64,000 bases of DNA from Sphagnum magellanicum (Eukaryota; Streptophyta; Sphagnopsida; Sphagnales; Sphagnaceae). Where the stretch lies: assembly GCA_021904315.1 (NCBI GenBank), contig CM038923.1, positions 12,096,038 through 12,160,037 of the forward strand, read 5' to 3'. Position 1 is the first letter of the stretch, and the number at the start of each line of letters is the position of its first letter. Shown here piece by piece: positions 10,714 to 23,979 of this stretch. Below the pieces are notes generated by a model, which saw only the letters and a list, made by a program, of their open reading frames with translations, was not told where the DNA came from and ran no database searches. Position numbers and translations under genes: made by a program.

Positions 10714-11013
10714 GGGAAAGCCCAAGAAAAAAATTGTGCAAAGAAAGCTCATCATAAGGTCAAGAAGAAGCACCACATTGCTGTGCCATCCAGAGCTTGA
10801 AGGAGCATTTTCAGCTGGGACCAAAGGTGTCTCAATCACAGCAGGTATATGCACAACATCTTTACATGGGAAAGCCCAAGAAAAAGCAGTGCAAAGAAAA
10901 CTCATGATAAGATCAAGAAGAAGGACCACATTGCTGTGACATCCAGAGCTTGAAGGAGCATTTTCAGCGGGGACCAAAGGTGTCTCAATCCCAGCAGGGA
11001 TCCGCACAACATC
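10714..11013. repeat. 153-bp direct tandem duplication
   Basis: Copies start at 10714 and 10868 (GGGAAAGCCCAAGAAAA in both) and end near 10860 and 11013 (CACAACATCT in both). The CCAGAGCTTGAAGGAGC segments are offset by exactly 153 bp. The copies differ at a modest number of sites, so the duplication is not brand new. Confidence 0.9.
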
Positions 11014-11082
11014 TCTCTTTCTTTCTGGTGGCCCTTGTGAAAGATCAACTCCTTTTCCCTTGAGGCCATCTGAATTTCCCAT
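10714..11082 (-). CDS. Small ORF with two duplicated 51-residue blocks, possible upstream exon
   Basis: From the ATG at 11082 the frame runs about 120 codons to a TAG near 10711. It starts MGNSDGLKGKGVDLSQ and then contains two similar blocks, each with IPAxIETPLVPAENAPSSSG followed by a hydrophobic stretch (VVLLLDLIMSFLCTAFSWAF in the first). The duplication is 153 bp, a multiple of three, so the frame survives. The first block ends at a strong donor-like CCCAT/GTAAAG, but its phase (1) does not match the phase-0 acceptor at 9769. I do not recognise the protein. It could be a 5' exon of the HNL gene, a small membrane protein, or chance. Confidence 0.3.
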
Positions 11083-11099
11083 ATTTCGCACTACTGAAA

Positions 11100-12009
11100 T
11101 TCCTTTTGGTCACTGCTCTCATAAATTTTTTTCTCTTAACCTTTTGGTCCCATAAAACCTGCTACAAATCCTTTGCCATCCCATTAGCATACACAGGGTA
11201 TGATGGGTGTCCCTCACATCACAGATTCCCGCAAGCTAAGCTGATCTTTCCACTAGATCTCCCCAAAAAACATCAACCCCTTTCCTCTTCACGATCTCCC
11301 TGGAATTCTCACACTCTTCTCTCACTCCTTTTCGACTTTTCTTGCAGATGTTTCTTCTTCTTCGTTTTCTCCTCGCCCAGAAACTTCTAGAAGGGTTTTG
11401 CCGTGACTCTTCAGACTCTCCCATACGCGCTTTATCGATTTCTTCTTGGCCACTGAACAATTGATTACTTTCTTTTGTGGAACACATGTCTCTATTTTCT
11501 ACTCATAATTGAGGATGGAATATGCAATGTCAGCTTGAGACTTGTCAAACGCGCTTTACTTTTTCCCTCTGGCCTCCTCCATTATTATCATCATGACTTT
11601 TGTTCACGTCCACACATCGACCTCTCTTTTACCAAAAAACTATAGCCGGAAAAAAGCTAAGAAATAAATTTTAAAAGTGCTAAAATCAAATGCTTTTTGA
11701 GATTTTCAATAGCTAAAATTCAACCAAATCCAAAGAAAAATCGTCAGATTTCCATACGTGGTTTTTAAGTAGGTAGCCAAAAATAAGAGAAAGATGTTTA
11801 AGATTTTCTAATGCCATATTTAGCTCATAGCCAAATCTTATTCAATCTTCCCACCGATGATAGCCACTTGGGCTATATCTCAAAACTCACCCAAAAAATA
11901 TTGCTGCACACGTTTCCTGCTGTTTGCTGATTTCACCCAGTGCATTATTGAAGCGTTCTGCCAGAGCTCATGTTGCAGGCAATGCATGGTTAATTGGGCC
12001 TTGGGTGAA
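11100..12009. other. No gene recognised
   Basis: The stretch is pyrimidine-rich around 11280-11400 and otherwise ordinary intergenic sequence. It could include promoter DNA for a minus-strand transcript covering the ORF at 10714-11082. I see no clear TATA box or conserved element. Confidence 0.35.
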
Positions 12010-12231
12010 CCGACCAGGTTGAATTGACCCCCACATTGGGATCACCGTGAAAACCCCCAAAACCCATTCAAATGGCCATATCAGGCCCCAAAATTATAGA
12101 CTTGGATTTAGGGACCCTGATTTTTTCTAGAGAAATTATATTTGTAACATTTAGAATATTTATGAGCAATTTAAATGGGCTCTGTGGTCTTTACCATGAT
12201 CCCAATGTGGGGGTCAATTTGCCTTGGTCAG
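12010..12231. repeat. MITE-like inverted repeat
   Basis: A perfect 21-bp inverted repeat lies at 12024-12044 and 12197-12217 (core TTGACCCCCACATTGGG). Imperfect pairing extends outward to ACCAGGTTG on the left and its counterpart near 12231. The 150-bp interior has no coding signal. The size and layout resemble a short non-autonomous DNA transposon, but no flanking target duplication is evident. Confidence 0.6.
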
Positions 12232-12309
12232 GTTATCGTGGCCTACACTTGAACCACGGTGAAAATCCCAAAGTTTTTGGGGGCAGCTTCAAAACATTAT
12301 AGGTACGTG

Positions 12310-13498
12310 TAGCATCCTTAGAGCATCTCCACCCCACACCTGCGAACACCCCTTTTCATTAAATCTTGCAGCAGGATAGCATAACTCCTGCTCCGCTCGG
12401 GTATGGATGTTGATTTTGCAGTGGTCATTTAAACCCCTTGAAAAGCTTTTTTCCACTGTGGATTTGGACATGCAGTGATTATTACTGGTCCAGATGTAAA
12501 GACATAAATGCTCTTTGACTGTGTAAAGGGCATTTAATGACGTTTGTGGGTGGGGGCAGTGATCATTAAACACTATTCTATTTTAACATAAAGGAGTTGT
12601 TTACAGTTTTGGGATGCTCTTAGATAAAATCAGAGTCTCTGAATCGACAAAGACAGCCTCCGAGACGTCTTGCTCAAGAAGGTGAGTGTACCGGTGTAGG
12701 TGCTGGTTTGCCCTGGCCAGTGGCTATGATTGGAGCAGCCTGGGAGCAGAAGGAAAAATTACATGGACGGTCATAACAAATAAATCTGGAGTTGAAAAAC
12801 AAAAGAAATTCTGCACAGAGGAGTGATTTTTCTTGGTCAATTTTCGGACTGTGGCTACAAAGAAAATTTGAAGAAATTGGGAAATTTCGTTTTATCAGTG
12901 TGAATTTGAGAAAAAAATGCTCAACAAATGGAAAAAATTGACCAAGTTTACAAACCACAAAATTGAAAAAAAAAAGAGAAAAGAAAAAACACTGATAATA
13001 TTTGTATCTGGTATACCAGGTACAAATATTAGCCTTGACCAAACCAGCATCTATACTGGTACCAAGTTACAAAGGCTTTGGGTTTGCTTCTAATCATTAG
13101 AAAGTGTGGGTGCAATTCTTTACTCCCCATTTATTAGACCAGTGAATTCACTATTTTTTAATTAAGTATTTAAATTAATGAATTCATTCAAAATTTAGTA
13201 AAATCACTTGACAAAACATCTTTTGTTGGAACTAAAATCATCCTCTAGAGCAGCTCCACAGGTGCTCTGAGTATATTGCAATGGAACAAAATATTTCTCA
13301 AAACCAGGATTAGAATTATTTATTTTTTTCCCAACCCCCCTTAGCAATCCATTTTGCATGATTTTTATAAATGTTTGAGTGGTCGTACCAATGGTTTGAC
13401 AATAGGACCTTTTTGAAAATTCTGGAAAAGTAAATACTGTTACTATATTTTGTTGTTTTTCTTTATGTTTAAATCTTTTATTGTCAAGTTTTCTATTC
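12310..13498. other. No gene recognised
   Basis: Mixed AT-rich sequence with a poly-A-like tract near 12960-12985. No gene or repeat structure is visible. Confidence 0.4.
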
Positions 13499-13600
13499 CA
13501 CTACACCAAATATGGCATTTTATGGTTAGATATACAACTGAAAATGTAGTCATGGACACCATTTATGAGTAACCATGATTACCTGGGAGAATTGAACTTA
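13499..13600 (+). mobile_element. Possible CACTA-like left terminus
   Basis: The sequence CACTACACCAAAT is followed by short motifs with GTAGTCATGG and TAACCATGATTAC. This is the layout of a CACTA (En/Spm) end with subterminal repeats. No partner terminus or transposase was found, so the call rests on one end only. Confidence 0.3.
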
Positions 13601-13962
13601 TCATTTTACCACATAATCACTAATATGGTCATAGTTGTAATTGTGGTCCACAATCGTAAATATGCATAGTCATAAATTACAATCATGGATTTTACTACAT
13701 TAGATAATTCATGGCCATTGGATATTCAATTTTTTTATAATAATATACATGGATTGATATCCAACCTACACATGGCGTGTGTCTATTAAATATAAGGCAA
13801 CACATGTCATGCAAGGCCTATTTCCTCATTATATTCCAATTTTAATATTTAAAATTTTATTATAATTTGATTAATCTAAATGCCCCACGTGTTAAGCAAT
13901 GAAGTCAATTTAAAATCTTATGTGGTAATCAATTCAATGTTAATGTCAAAATCAAAGTCAAT

Positions 13963-14063
13963 TTTAGGGTTAAGGTTAGACTAGGTTTAGGTTGGGTTTT
14001 GGTTAGGGTTAGGTTCGGGTTAGATTAGGTTTATGTTAAAGTTATGTTAAGGTTAGGTTAAAC
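13963..14063. repeat. Degenerate telomere-like tract
   Basis: A run of GGTTAGGGTTAGG-like words (TTAGGGTTAAGG, GGTTTAGGTTGGG, GGTTAGGGTTAGG) covers about 100 bp. It is too irregular to be a functional telomere and looks like an old interstitial or simple-sequence tract. Confidence 0.55.
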
Positions 14064-14065
14064 AC

Positions 14066-14735
14066 CTACTTAGGTAGGTAATTAAGCATAGGTACATAAA
14101 TATTTCTATTTATTTTGGGTTAAAACTTTTTGATTAGCTAATCCCTTATGCCCATGTTTTTAATATGAAAATGTGAGACAAAACACCTTGTTTATATTGT
14201 TTTCAAAATGAAAGACAAAACATATGGGATAACCATTTTAGTTGCAAACTACTTATAACTATAAATTTTATTCCATGTATTTTATCCTTGTTTTTACTTT
14301 TGTAAATTGTATAATTAAGTAGATAAGCTACTAACTAACTAGCTAATTAGTTAATTAATTAATCAACTATAAACTAAACTACTTGTAGTAATAAATCATC
14401 AATATTTCTTAGTTACATAGTTATGTAATTAATTAATTAATAAATAATATATTTACTTATTAAAATTTAAAATTTAAATATGAAAACTTACATACAAATA
14501 CTTTTGTAACTTGGTAATTTATGCACATTAAAATTTACAAAATTACAAAATTGAAAATCTCAAATTGCAAGAGAACAACTTTGCAACTTTGTAAATTTAC
14601 AGATTTCCAAATTACAAATCATTGATCATAAACTTTCAAGTGCACAAATTGACCAAAAAACTAGTGCACATTTTAACGATCCCATACATGTATCGTAGCC
14701 TAAACCACAAAAGACTAATGTATATTTAGGGTGCC
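14066..14735. other. No gene; AT-rich DNA
   Basis: Highly AT-rich, with TTAATTAA runs around 14340-14440. Nothing else is visible. Confidence 0.5.
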
Positions 14736-14739
14736 CTAT

Positions 14740-15330
14740 TTTGGTATTGCAACCTATATCCTAAAACCAATCCTTATTTCACGGACTTTTATGTGGGTAT
14801 TGCATAATTTGGTAAAAGATATTTGAAGATTGATTAGATCAAGACCTAGTCCCATAATGTAAAACCCAAATATGAAAATGATATATCAAGTGCAAGAAAG
14901 ATGTAAGTCAATATATGATTATTGACCTAAATGCGGATATTGCAAATCTTCACAAAAAACCAATCCTCTTTTGCGGATCTATGTGCAAGTATTACATAAT
15001 TTGGTAAATGGTCCTCAAAGACTAACTAGTTCAAAACCCAATCCCAAAATGCAATACCCAATACAAAAATGATATATGGCGTGCAAGAAAAGTGTGAATC
15101 AATATCTGATTATTGACCTAAACACGAGTATTTCACTTTGTTCACAAAAAACAAGTCCAACTCTTTTGCATACCTGTATGTGGGTATTGCAAAAATTGGC
15201 AAATGTTGTGATGTTGTTCATTTTGGGACACATGTGCAGGTATTGCTTTTGTGGGGAAAATCCAATCACTATTTTTAACACCTATATGCAGCTATTGCGA
15301 ATGTGGGTAAAACAAACACATATTGGTCAC
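14740..15330. repeat. Tandem repeat of about 191 bp, two clear copies plus degenerate partial copies
   Basis: ATGATATATxxxGTGCAAGAAA recurs at 14878 and 15069 (offset 191), each followed by a TGATTATTGACCTAAA segment. CCAATCCTxxTTTxxCGG and ATTxCATAATTTGGTAAA recur in matching positions upstream, and weaker echoes follow to about 15330. The function is unknown; it resembles a small old satellite. Confidence 0.75.
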
Positions 15331-15339
15331 AAATGACAA

Positions 15340-17080
15340 ATATATGGTTCACAAAACATATGGGTAACAATGCATATGATACATAAGACATAAGCATATG
15401 GGTCACAACACATATGATAGATAAAACAATTAATACATTATGTTAATCTCTACATCATTTAGTACTTAATATTTTTTACATATTCGAAAATCGCAAAAGA
15501 ATCTAGTACCAACTACAAAATTGGTTTTGATCTCTAGGTCAAAACACACTTAAATGAATTAACGGGATTACTTTGTAAAAGGATTGCTAATCCTTTTTTG
15601 GTCCCTTTCACTTTTCATAGAAAGGAAATTTCAAACAAAAATCTTTTACAACTTGTTATCAGAAATATTTATAATTTCCCCGATACATCACATTTTTTGT
15701 ATTAACTTTTTAAAAATAACTATGAATTTTTTAAGGTGTGCAAATTTTTCCAGATTATGCATTTCACATTTTAAAATGATCATAATTTCAATTCATTCCA
15801 ATACATGTCAATTACTTTAGGATTTCGTTTTTTGGATCATAAACTACAACTTTGTTTTATATGTCACGTGCATTACACCTCATTTACATGTGGTAAAGGA
15901 CTCTTGAAATTCAAAAATGAATGTTCAATTTTGAAACATACATTGAATTTCTTAAAATTTCAAGTTCCATAAATTTTTAATTGTGAGTAATAAATTACTA
16001 TTCTCTTAATTTTTTTACTATAAAAAATTCTTTATTATGATAGTCCTTGGCATAGTCCTTTGAAATTTTGAAAATTTTGATGCAACTATTGTTCAAGTTG
16101 AAAAGCCCTTTATTAGAACCAAAACTCAAAAACTAAATTAAATGAATTTTTAATTTGAATTTTTTAACACTCATATTAATCATTTAGCACACCTTGGAAT
16201 GATTACCGTAACTTTAAAATGTTCTTAAAAACATATATCTACAAAAGTTTGAAATTTCAAAGACTATTCAAAATCTTTTTGGCTCGTTTTAGCATGTTTT
16301 GACTCCTTTTGAAATTAATAGAAAACTTCAATTTTTTTAATCAAGGCATCCACTTTTGAGTTGTAGTGGAATAAAAATTTTAATTGATGTTGCTTTGTTG
16401 ACTATTTTTCAAATGTTTGATTTTCTAACATGTCCCCCAAATTCCCAATGGATTCCCAACAAGTTCTTAATAGCACCTTATTGTATCCGATATACTATTT
16501 GCCTTATGTTCTACTATTGCAATATATTATTATCTAAATACACGTGATGTATAAGAGTAGACAACAATTAATTTATTTTGGTATCATCTAGGGCTTCAAT
16601 TAATTTTTTTTATGATGAAGCCATCAAAGATGAGCACATAAATTGGAAAAAAAAAAGCTTGGGGGATGGCACAATTGATTGATACATTCAAAGCACACTA
16701 TATCACATATAGAATGTTATTATACTAAATCTAACTCATGTCAAAGCTTTTCAAACAACCCATAATAATTCAATTTTGATTAGATGTATTATAACCTTTT
16801 GCATCCATAGGCAATAGTTTATTTTTGTAAACCATGTAAATACTTACTTTAAGTCATGTATTTTGTTAATTACACACAAGGGTTTGGGTAAGGTAGCAAC
16901 ACTACAAATGGATTGGAAGAAAACACATGCCCCTCCCCGTGGCACATGCCTTTTGTATGAATGGAATTGTACATTGAAAAGGTGATAAATTGTGGATACT
17001 TTGCACACAAAAAATGAGTGCAAAAGGTGAGAAAGTGTATGTTATTAACCCATCAGATGAACATAACACTTTTTGAACAT
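15340..17080. other. No gene recognised
   Basis: AT-rich intergenic DNA. The only open frames are short and have no motif or compositional support. Confidence 0.45.
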
Positions 17081-17620
17081 GCCCATTTCATAAAACCCCA
17101 AACCCTAAACCTTAAGCCCTATCACCTACTCCATAACAAAAAAAGATTTAAGTGCATAGAAGTAAACCTGGGAATGCAAGGAAATCAACGTCATTTAGTT
17201 GGTACAAATTTTTGAACTAGCATATTTCATAAAGCCTCAAAACCCTAAACCCTATCAAGCCTTAGCCCATAACACAAAAAATTTGTACATACATAAAAGG
17301 ATTGGTGGGGAACATGGGGAGCAATAACATTAGTTGGTAGTAATTATGGAACAAACCCATTTCATAAAGCTCCAAACCTTAAACCCTAGTCAAGTCTTAA
17401 GCCCTCTAGCCCATAACTTTGAAAGTTGTAGCTACATAAATGTAAATATGGAGATGTGGGGCACAATGACCTTTAGTCGGTACTAATCTTTGAACAAACA
17501 CATTTCCTAAAGCCCCAAAACCTAAAACTTTATCAAACCTTAGCCCATAACAAATAAAGTTGCAAATACATAAAAGTATATATGGGGAACATGGAAGTAC
17601 TCACATCTAGATGCCACTAA
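17081..17620. repeat. Tandem repeat of about 139 bp, four diverged copies
   Basis: ATTTCATAAA-like anchors followed by CCAAACCCTAAAC occur at 17085, 17224, 17359 and 17502, with spacings of 139, 135 and 143 bp. Each unit also contains AGCCCATAAC and a TGGGGxACATGGGG-like segment. The copies have diverged and carry small indels. The embedded AAACCCTAAAC is telomere-like, but no true telomeric array is present. Confidence 0.8.
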
Positions 17621-20104
17621 ATGTTGTCATTGTTCATGGAATGCCAAACAATAGACCACTAGCATGACACTTATTTGATAGAAATCCATCTTATTGTTTG
17701 AATGTCTTTCATTAATGAGCAAGTGTAACTATGATCAATTCCCAAATCAAACCAAAAAAAAGTTGATGTAAGTTATGCTCAATTTACCAAATATTAACCA
17801 TCATTGTTAGAATATTATTATTTTTTCATTATTAAACAAGACAATTATTGCAAAATTTTGAATTTGACTTACACATAGGGTATCAATTTTTTTTCTTAGA
17901 ATTTTGGACCAACTAGGTATCAAATGGCTACTACACTAAGATATTAATATTTTTAAAGTACATATGGATTAATAATTGTTGGGTATGCATAAGGGCCAGT
18001 TTTTGCAATAACCTACCTTGAATTGGACTCAATATGATTATACATATAAGCCTTTATTTTGTGATGAAAGCTTGAAATGAAGATGGTAGCCATTAAAGGG
18101 CAAAAGGCCTTAAACCAAGTGATTGTTCAATCTATGTCCATTATTAACAAAAGATAACTATTGTTGAAAGTTGAGAGGAACTGACTTTGCAGAGAAGTAC
18201 ATGAACAAAATGATATGAGGTTTAATTTTGGGCAAAATAAAAAAGAAAAAATTACCCCGAATGGATGGAAGATTTACCAGTATACATCTATCTTGCTATT
18301 CATGTTTTTCATCTAGCATTTTGATGATATTTAATTAAGATAAATATTTCTTGTTGTTCATGTATTTCATCTAGCATTTGATAATATATTTAATTAATAT
18401 AAATTTCTGTTTTTTGTTATTGTTTTTCACCTAACATTTTGATGATATTTACTTAATATAAATATATTGTAGACCTCACTTCATTTTTTCTTGAATTTAC
18501 ATTTTAAAAATGAAATCATTTAACTTGTTCCAATTTCATTTCAAACCACATGGGGACCACGTTGTGAAAATTCACCCCAACAAAATTCATTGGGACTCTT
18601 GTTCGAAGATTTATTTTGATGAATCTCTTTCTTGAACTTTTTGACATTGAATAATGATATATAATCCTTTTAATTATGTCCAAAGGGTGAAAAATCAGAC
18701 TACAGTGAACCAAAAATGGTGGATGTGGTGTTCATAATTAGTCTTTTTCATAGTGTAAAACTAGAGTCATTATTTCAAAATCGTAAACATCCCCCCCTAA
18801 AACAAAAAATTTGTGGATTTCACAAAAGGCATCCTTTGAAAATCCTACATACTATTTACATTTTAAAATGTAACTTAAAATTCATCAATGTGTGGATTTC
18901 AAAGACTAAATTCAATAATGAGCTCATAATTTTTCATAAAATTTTCAAATATTCATTCTTTTATGAATTAATTCATTTTAAATCTACATTCATGATACCA
19001 TTCCACCAAAAAAAAAAGGCATTTATTGGTATAGTTCATGATGCATTTTTTAATCCATAACACAAATTATGGAATGTGACAACACAATTGGCCTAATTAA
19101 AAAAATCCACTTTGAGTTCATAATATCATTATTTGTCATTCTATTCTTACAATGTTTTCGACTTGTACCCTACTCCTAAAAAATGGAATTTTCCCAACAT
19201 TTCATCATAATTTCAAAGTTGTATAGGCCTAAAATTTAACACCCTCCTTGTGAAAATTGCAATGTGACACCAAAAAATGGATTGTCTAATGTGCTTTCAC
19301 CCCAAAGGAGTTGAAAAGAAATATGCATTCATCATGTAATGGGTGGCCAAAAATATAGAATTTGATCCTTATAATATTTACGAAAAGTTTTTTCCAAATA
19401 ATTTTCTCATGGATAATTGTTCCATCTTCCACCCCACTATTTGTGCAAAGGAAATGGAAGATGAAAATGCATAAAGGGTGAAGTTTTAGGGTTAGGTTGA
19501 AACTTATTTAATAAACTTATTCATTAATTAATTCAGCAAAACTTTTGGCCATCCTATAATCTACATTAAATCACATTCAATAGAATGAAAAGTCATTTTT
19601 TTAAAATGATGAAAATTATATATCCATAATAAGAATTAATAAAATATGATATTACAAAACACATATGTGTATAAATCAGTAATAATGAAATCTACATAAT
19701 GTTAATATTTCATATAATGTTTGTTTTTTAAATTTATTATATTATATTATTAATATGATATAATACTTATAAGTTAATATGACACAAGATTTATTGATTC
19801 AATATATGTTTAAAGGTGAGGAGATTTGATATTTATTTTTCTATTATTATAAAAGAAATAAAATCCCCAAAAAAATTCAATGTTGATTTAAAATAGGTTT
19901 ATTTACAAATCATTATTAAAAATATAATTTCTTCAAGAAGTCATTGTTGTTCAAATGTATTAAAATGTATTGACAATTCAAATGAATTTTTAGTCAAATT
20001 ACTTCATTTATATATTTGAATTTTTTTGTAAATGTGTGTTAATATCACTTTTTTGGGGCTTGGCAAGTACCAACTAACTTGCCTAGAAACAATTGTAAAA
20101 ATAA
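17621..20104. other. No gene recognised
   Basis: AT-rich intergenic DNA without a supported ORF. A partial local repetition (CATTTTGATGATATTTAxTTAAxATAAATAT) is visible around 18300-18470. Confidence 0.45.
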
Positions 20105-20290
20105 CACTACGCCAATTTGTGACTTTCATGACTAGAACATTAAACAACTATGTCATGTGTACAATCATTTTTGCTTTGGGCATGGACAAGGTTAGTCATG
20201 AATACGATTATATGACCATGAACAAAAAGTATAAAATTTTTTAGTCATTTACATGATTACAAGACTAAAATTATGACTTCATGACTACTT
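20105..20290 (+). mobile_element. Possible CACTA-like left terminus
   Basis: CACTACGCCAATTTGTGAC is followed within 190 bp by repeated CATGACTA/TAGTCATGA words in both orientations. Clustered short subterminal repeats behind a CACTA start are typical of En/Spm-type elements. No transposase or opposite end was identified nearby. Confidence 0.4.
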
Positions 20291-20299
20291 AAGAATACA

Positions 20300-23200
20300 A
20301 TTACAACATATGTTGGTCCCCCGACAATATGTAATTAATTCAAACAACATATCTAATAAATGTTTTCCGATATCAATTAAGTACACCAAGAAAGTTCAAT
20401 GAATACATAATCTTAGGGTTTAAGGTTCTAATAATTAAATTTTTAAAACCAATCACAAAAATGGGAGGTTAATTATAATTCAAATATTAATTATTAAAAT
20501 TTTACATTTATATAGTAAAATTTAGGATTGGCATTGGATATTTTACAAGTGAACCTAGTTTAGGGAAATCCAAAAATGAATAGAGATTTGTTCAAAAGGT
20601 GTTTTTGAAATTTTAAAAAATCACTAGAAAAGTAAGGAAGTAATTTAAATTCGCCACATTGAAACTTGTTCTTCCTACAAGTAGCTAGTGGGACTTTGAA
20701 AAGAAAAAACCTCATATCTATCTTGTAGGGCTAGTTGTGGATAAATCCTCCTATGGATGATTGCCAATGTGGCTATGTCATAAATTATTTTTTTAATAAA
20801 ATTTAAGTTTTAAAATTTTAAATAACATTAAAAGCCCACAATCCCTTAGCAATGGAGGAGTTCCATTAAGGTTAAAAAAGGCTTTCCTTGCTTTAGAAAA
20901 AATCTACATGTGGGCATTCATGAGGAGGCACACAAAGGTGTTGAAGAACTAGGCAAGAAAAAAAGTGCATTTATTGTTTGAAGGGTGAGTTCTTCTTCAA
21001 ACTTATGCTTTTATTTTTCAAGTTTATTCAATCTTTTTCTTTCTTTTTTGTCTTCTTCAAAAGGTACAAGATGGAAGGACACAAGTCTTGGAAAACTAAG
21101 AATACTCCAAAAAGGGCAAATCGCAAGGGGAACGAGAAGAAATCAAATACTTGAACCTTTCCCCCCAATTGTGATAAGCATATTAGATAAAGAAAGGGGA
21201 GGAACACCTAGAAAAATTCTTGACCTATAATAACATATAAATATGTTATTATTAAATCAAGCAAGGTTCCATTCCCCTTCCTAACATCACAAATTTATAT
21301 GCTTCATGGGTTTGTTCCAAATCCATGCGAAATTTGTTATTTCATGGGTTCGTATTGTTTAAACATGAATGTCATGCATTGTTTAAACACAAAAGTTATG
21401 TGCACGACTTTCGTGTGTAAACAATATGGATAGATATACAACATCCATGTTTCAACAATACAAATAAGCATATGACATTCGTGTTTAAACAATGCACATG
21501 ACATTGATGTTCAAACAATATAAATAGATGAATGACATCTATGTCTATTCCATTCAAACCTATGAAAAGCAAATTTCACAACTATTATTGCCAAATCATG
21601 ACGCATGAAATTTGTGATGAAGGTAAGTTTCATTTTTCATACCTAGATTTTGTGAAAAGTTTTACCATTGTTTTTTCCACAATGATTGTTGTTGAGAGAT
21701 TCTAATTCAAATGTATTCTTGTAACCTATTTCATTGGTTTGAATGTGTATTGGTTATCCATTACTTTTTTTCAAAGCCATCTTTTTGGTAATTCACTTGA
21801 ATTTTGAACTAGGAAAACTATTCAAAATTCAATATTTTTTGGAAATGCTATTGGATTTTTACAAATCCAAACACCTTCATTAAATCCTATGCATTGAAAG
21901 TTTTTTAACAATATAAAAAGTGTGCCCAAATTCCATTATAATTTTTTATTTAAATGAATTTTCAATGAAAACATTGTTTTCAATAACTTTTTCACTATAA
22001 GTTGAAGCATTATGAAACCAACTTGATACACCTTTATTCATTGAAAACTTTCCAACAACACCAAGAGCATGACAAGACGCACCATCATTTGGGAGATTTT
22101 AATGTGACAAACAAATAAAATAAACTACCTTCTTTCATAGATAAATGTTGAAGGTTTTCAAAGACCATAAATGAAGAAAAAACTTAATAAAAATCACCAT
22201 TCTAATATTTGATTTTTAATTTGTAGTTTTTTAAAAAAATGATTAAAGATTTGTACTTCATATTTGGTTTCTAGCCAAATTTGGCTAAATCTTCTTACGG
22301 ATGATAGTTTTTTTTTTATTACAAACAAAAATTCCTAAAAAGGAACAATGACCATCACCTACATAATATATATTGACATCTTCACTTTTTTGGGTGGAAC
22401 ATTTTATTATAAAAACTCCACATACACATCATACACCAAGTTTTAGATGAAATATAACCAATATATGCATTGTTGGAGCATTTGGCCAATAAATTAGGTT
22501 TGATTTGGTAAATGATCACATGATTCGATAGTTGAAATGGGTGTGTTCAGTGTTCCATCTACAAGTGTTCAAAAATTATCGCTAATTTGTTGAAGCATAC
22601 TCACATGTGACATTGAAAAGCTTGTCATGATTTATTTTGTTTATGCCAATTGGAATGAATGTTTCACCTATCGATGAATGTGGTTAGAATTCATTAAACA
22701 TTACCCTACCATTTTATTTTTTTGCCATGAATTGTTATGCTTTGTTTTGGCAAGATGTTGGTCAAGTCTTGTAGAACCTTGGAGACAAATGGTGAAACAT
22801 CTTTGATGCCAATTTTTCTATTGTATTTTAGTGATGTTTCTCACTTTCCTTGCCAATACAATGATAAAAAATGGAATGAATTTTCCTCAATATAGGACAT
22901 AATATTGTTATTCTAGGATCCACACTCTTGATGTAAGATTGAAAAATGAAACATAAAACTTAATTAAGCTCAATATGAAAAATTGGGTTTCATAAAACAA
23001 AAGTGGAATTATAACCCAAGGAGCCAATTTCTAACACAAGATTGCATGTCTTAATAAAGAATTGAACATCCTGAATCATGGATCCAAATTTGTAAAAACT
23101 AATGAATAGTAAATGTTCCTACAAAATCAAGGAGTCATATTCTCAATTGAAAAATATTTAATTCGTTCCCTTCCAAAATTCCTTATATTTTGGAAAATTA

Positions 23201-23960
23201 TAAGGTATTGTACTAAGACTTATTAAGGATTTTAAATTCTTGAAACCGCACCTTAGTTCCTAAAAAGGTTAGTGGTTTGACACCTCTTGTGACAAAAATT
23301 ACGAAGGTGCACTAATTGATCTTGACCATGTGTCTGTAAGAAATTCATTGAGAATGATATTGAAAGGAAAACTATGACCATATGAACTAGACTTATTCAT
23401 GTGCATCATGATTAAGGACTAAAAGACGATAATGGAAAATTGATTCTTGAAAACCATAAATCTTGAAACAAAACACACAAATGAATGGAAGTAAATAACA
23501 TAAACATGTAGACAACAAAATGTATTCAAAAATATGTTTCACATGTTTGAAAATGAAATGTTGGGTGTTTCCATTGGGAGTGATTGTACCATATTGGCTT
23601 TTATTTTCATGCCCATAATTCCTTGAACATGCTTGGAATCTAGTTTTAAACCCCAAGTTGCACACCAATTTGTAGTAAAGATGGCATCACAAAAAGGAAC
23701 AACATAGCGAGAAAAAGTTGTGTGTATTTTTTTATAAATCAAGGGTGATAGGTATGTTCAAAAGAGGTTGTCAATAAATTATTGCAACTAAATCAAAATC
23801 CATAAAGATGACATGTGGGGTAGTTACAACATAGGGTGGCTCATTTTTTCTTCACATTTTGTTTTTTACATATTGTATTTTATTCAAATGCCATAAACAT
23901 ATGGTGAAATCATCAATGCAACAAAAACATTTAGAAATTAAAAATGCCAATTTGAATAAG
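20300..23960. other. No gene recognised
   Basis: Intergenic DNA. Around 21360-21540 there are several diverged copies of an AAACAATxxxxATGACATTCATGTT-like phrase, a short local repeat. Nothing coding is supported. Confidence 0.45.
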
Positions 23961-23979
23961 AACATGGACATAATGATGA

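Noticed and set aside
11236..11487. Minus-strand ORF, Arg/Glu/Lys-rich
   Set aside because: Its composition comes from a pyrimidine-rich stretch; there is no motif, and the charged runs are typical of spurious frames.
13963..14063. Chromosome end
   Set aside because: The telomere-like words are irregular, only about 100 bp long, and flanked by ordinary sequence on both sides.
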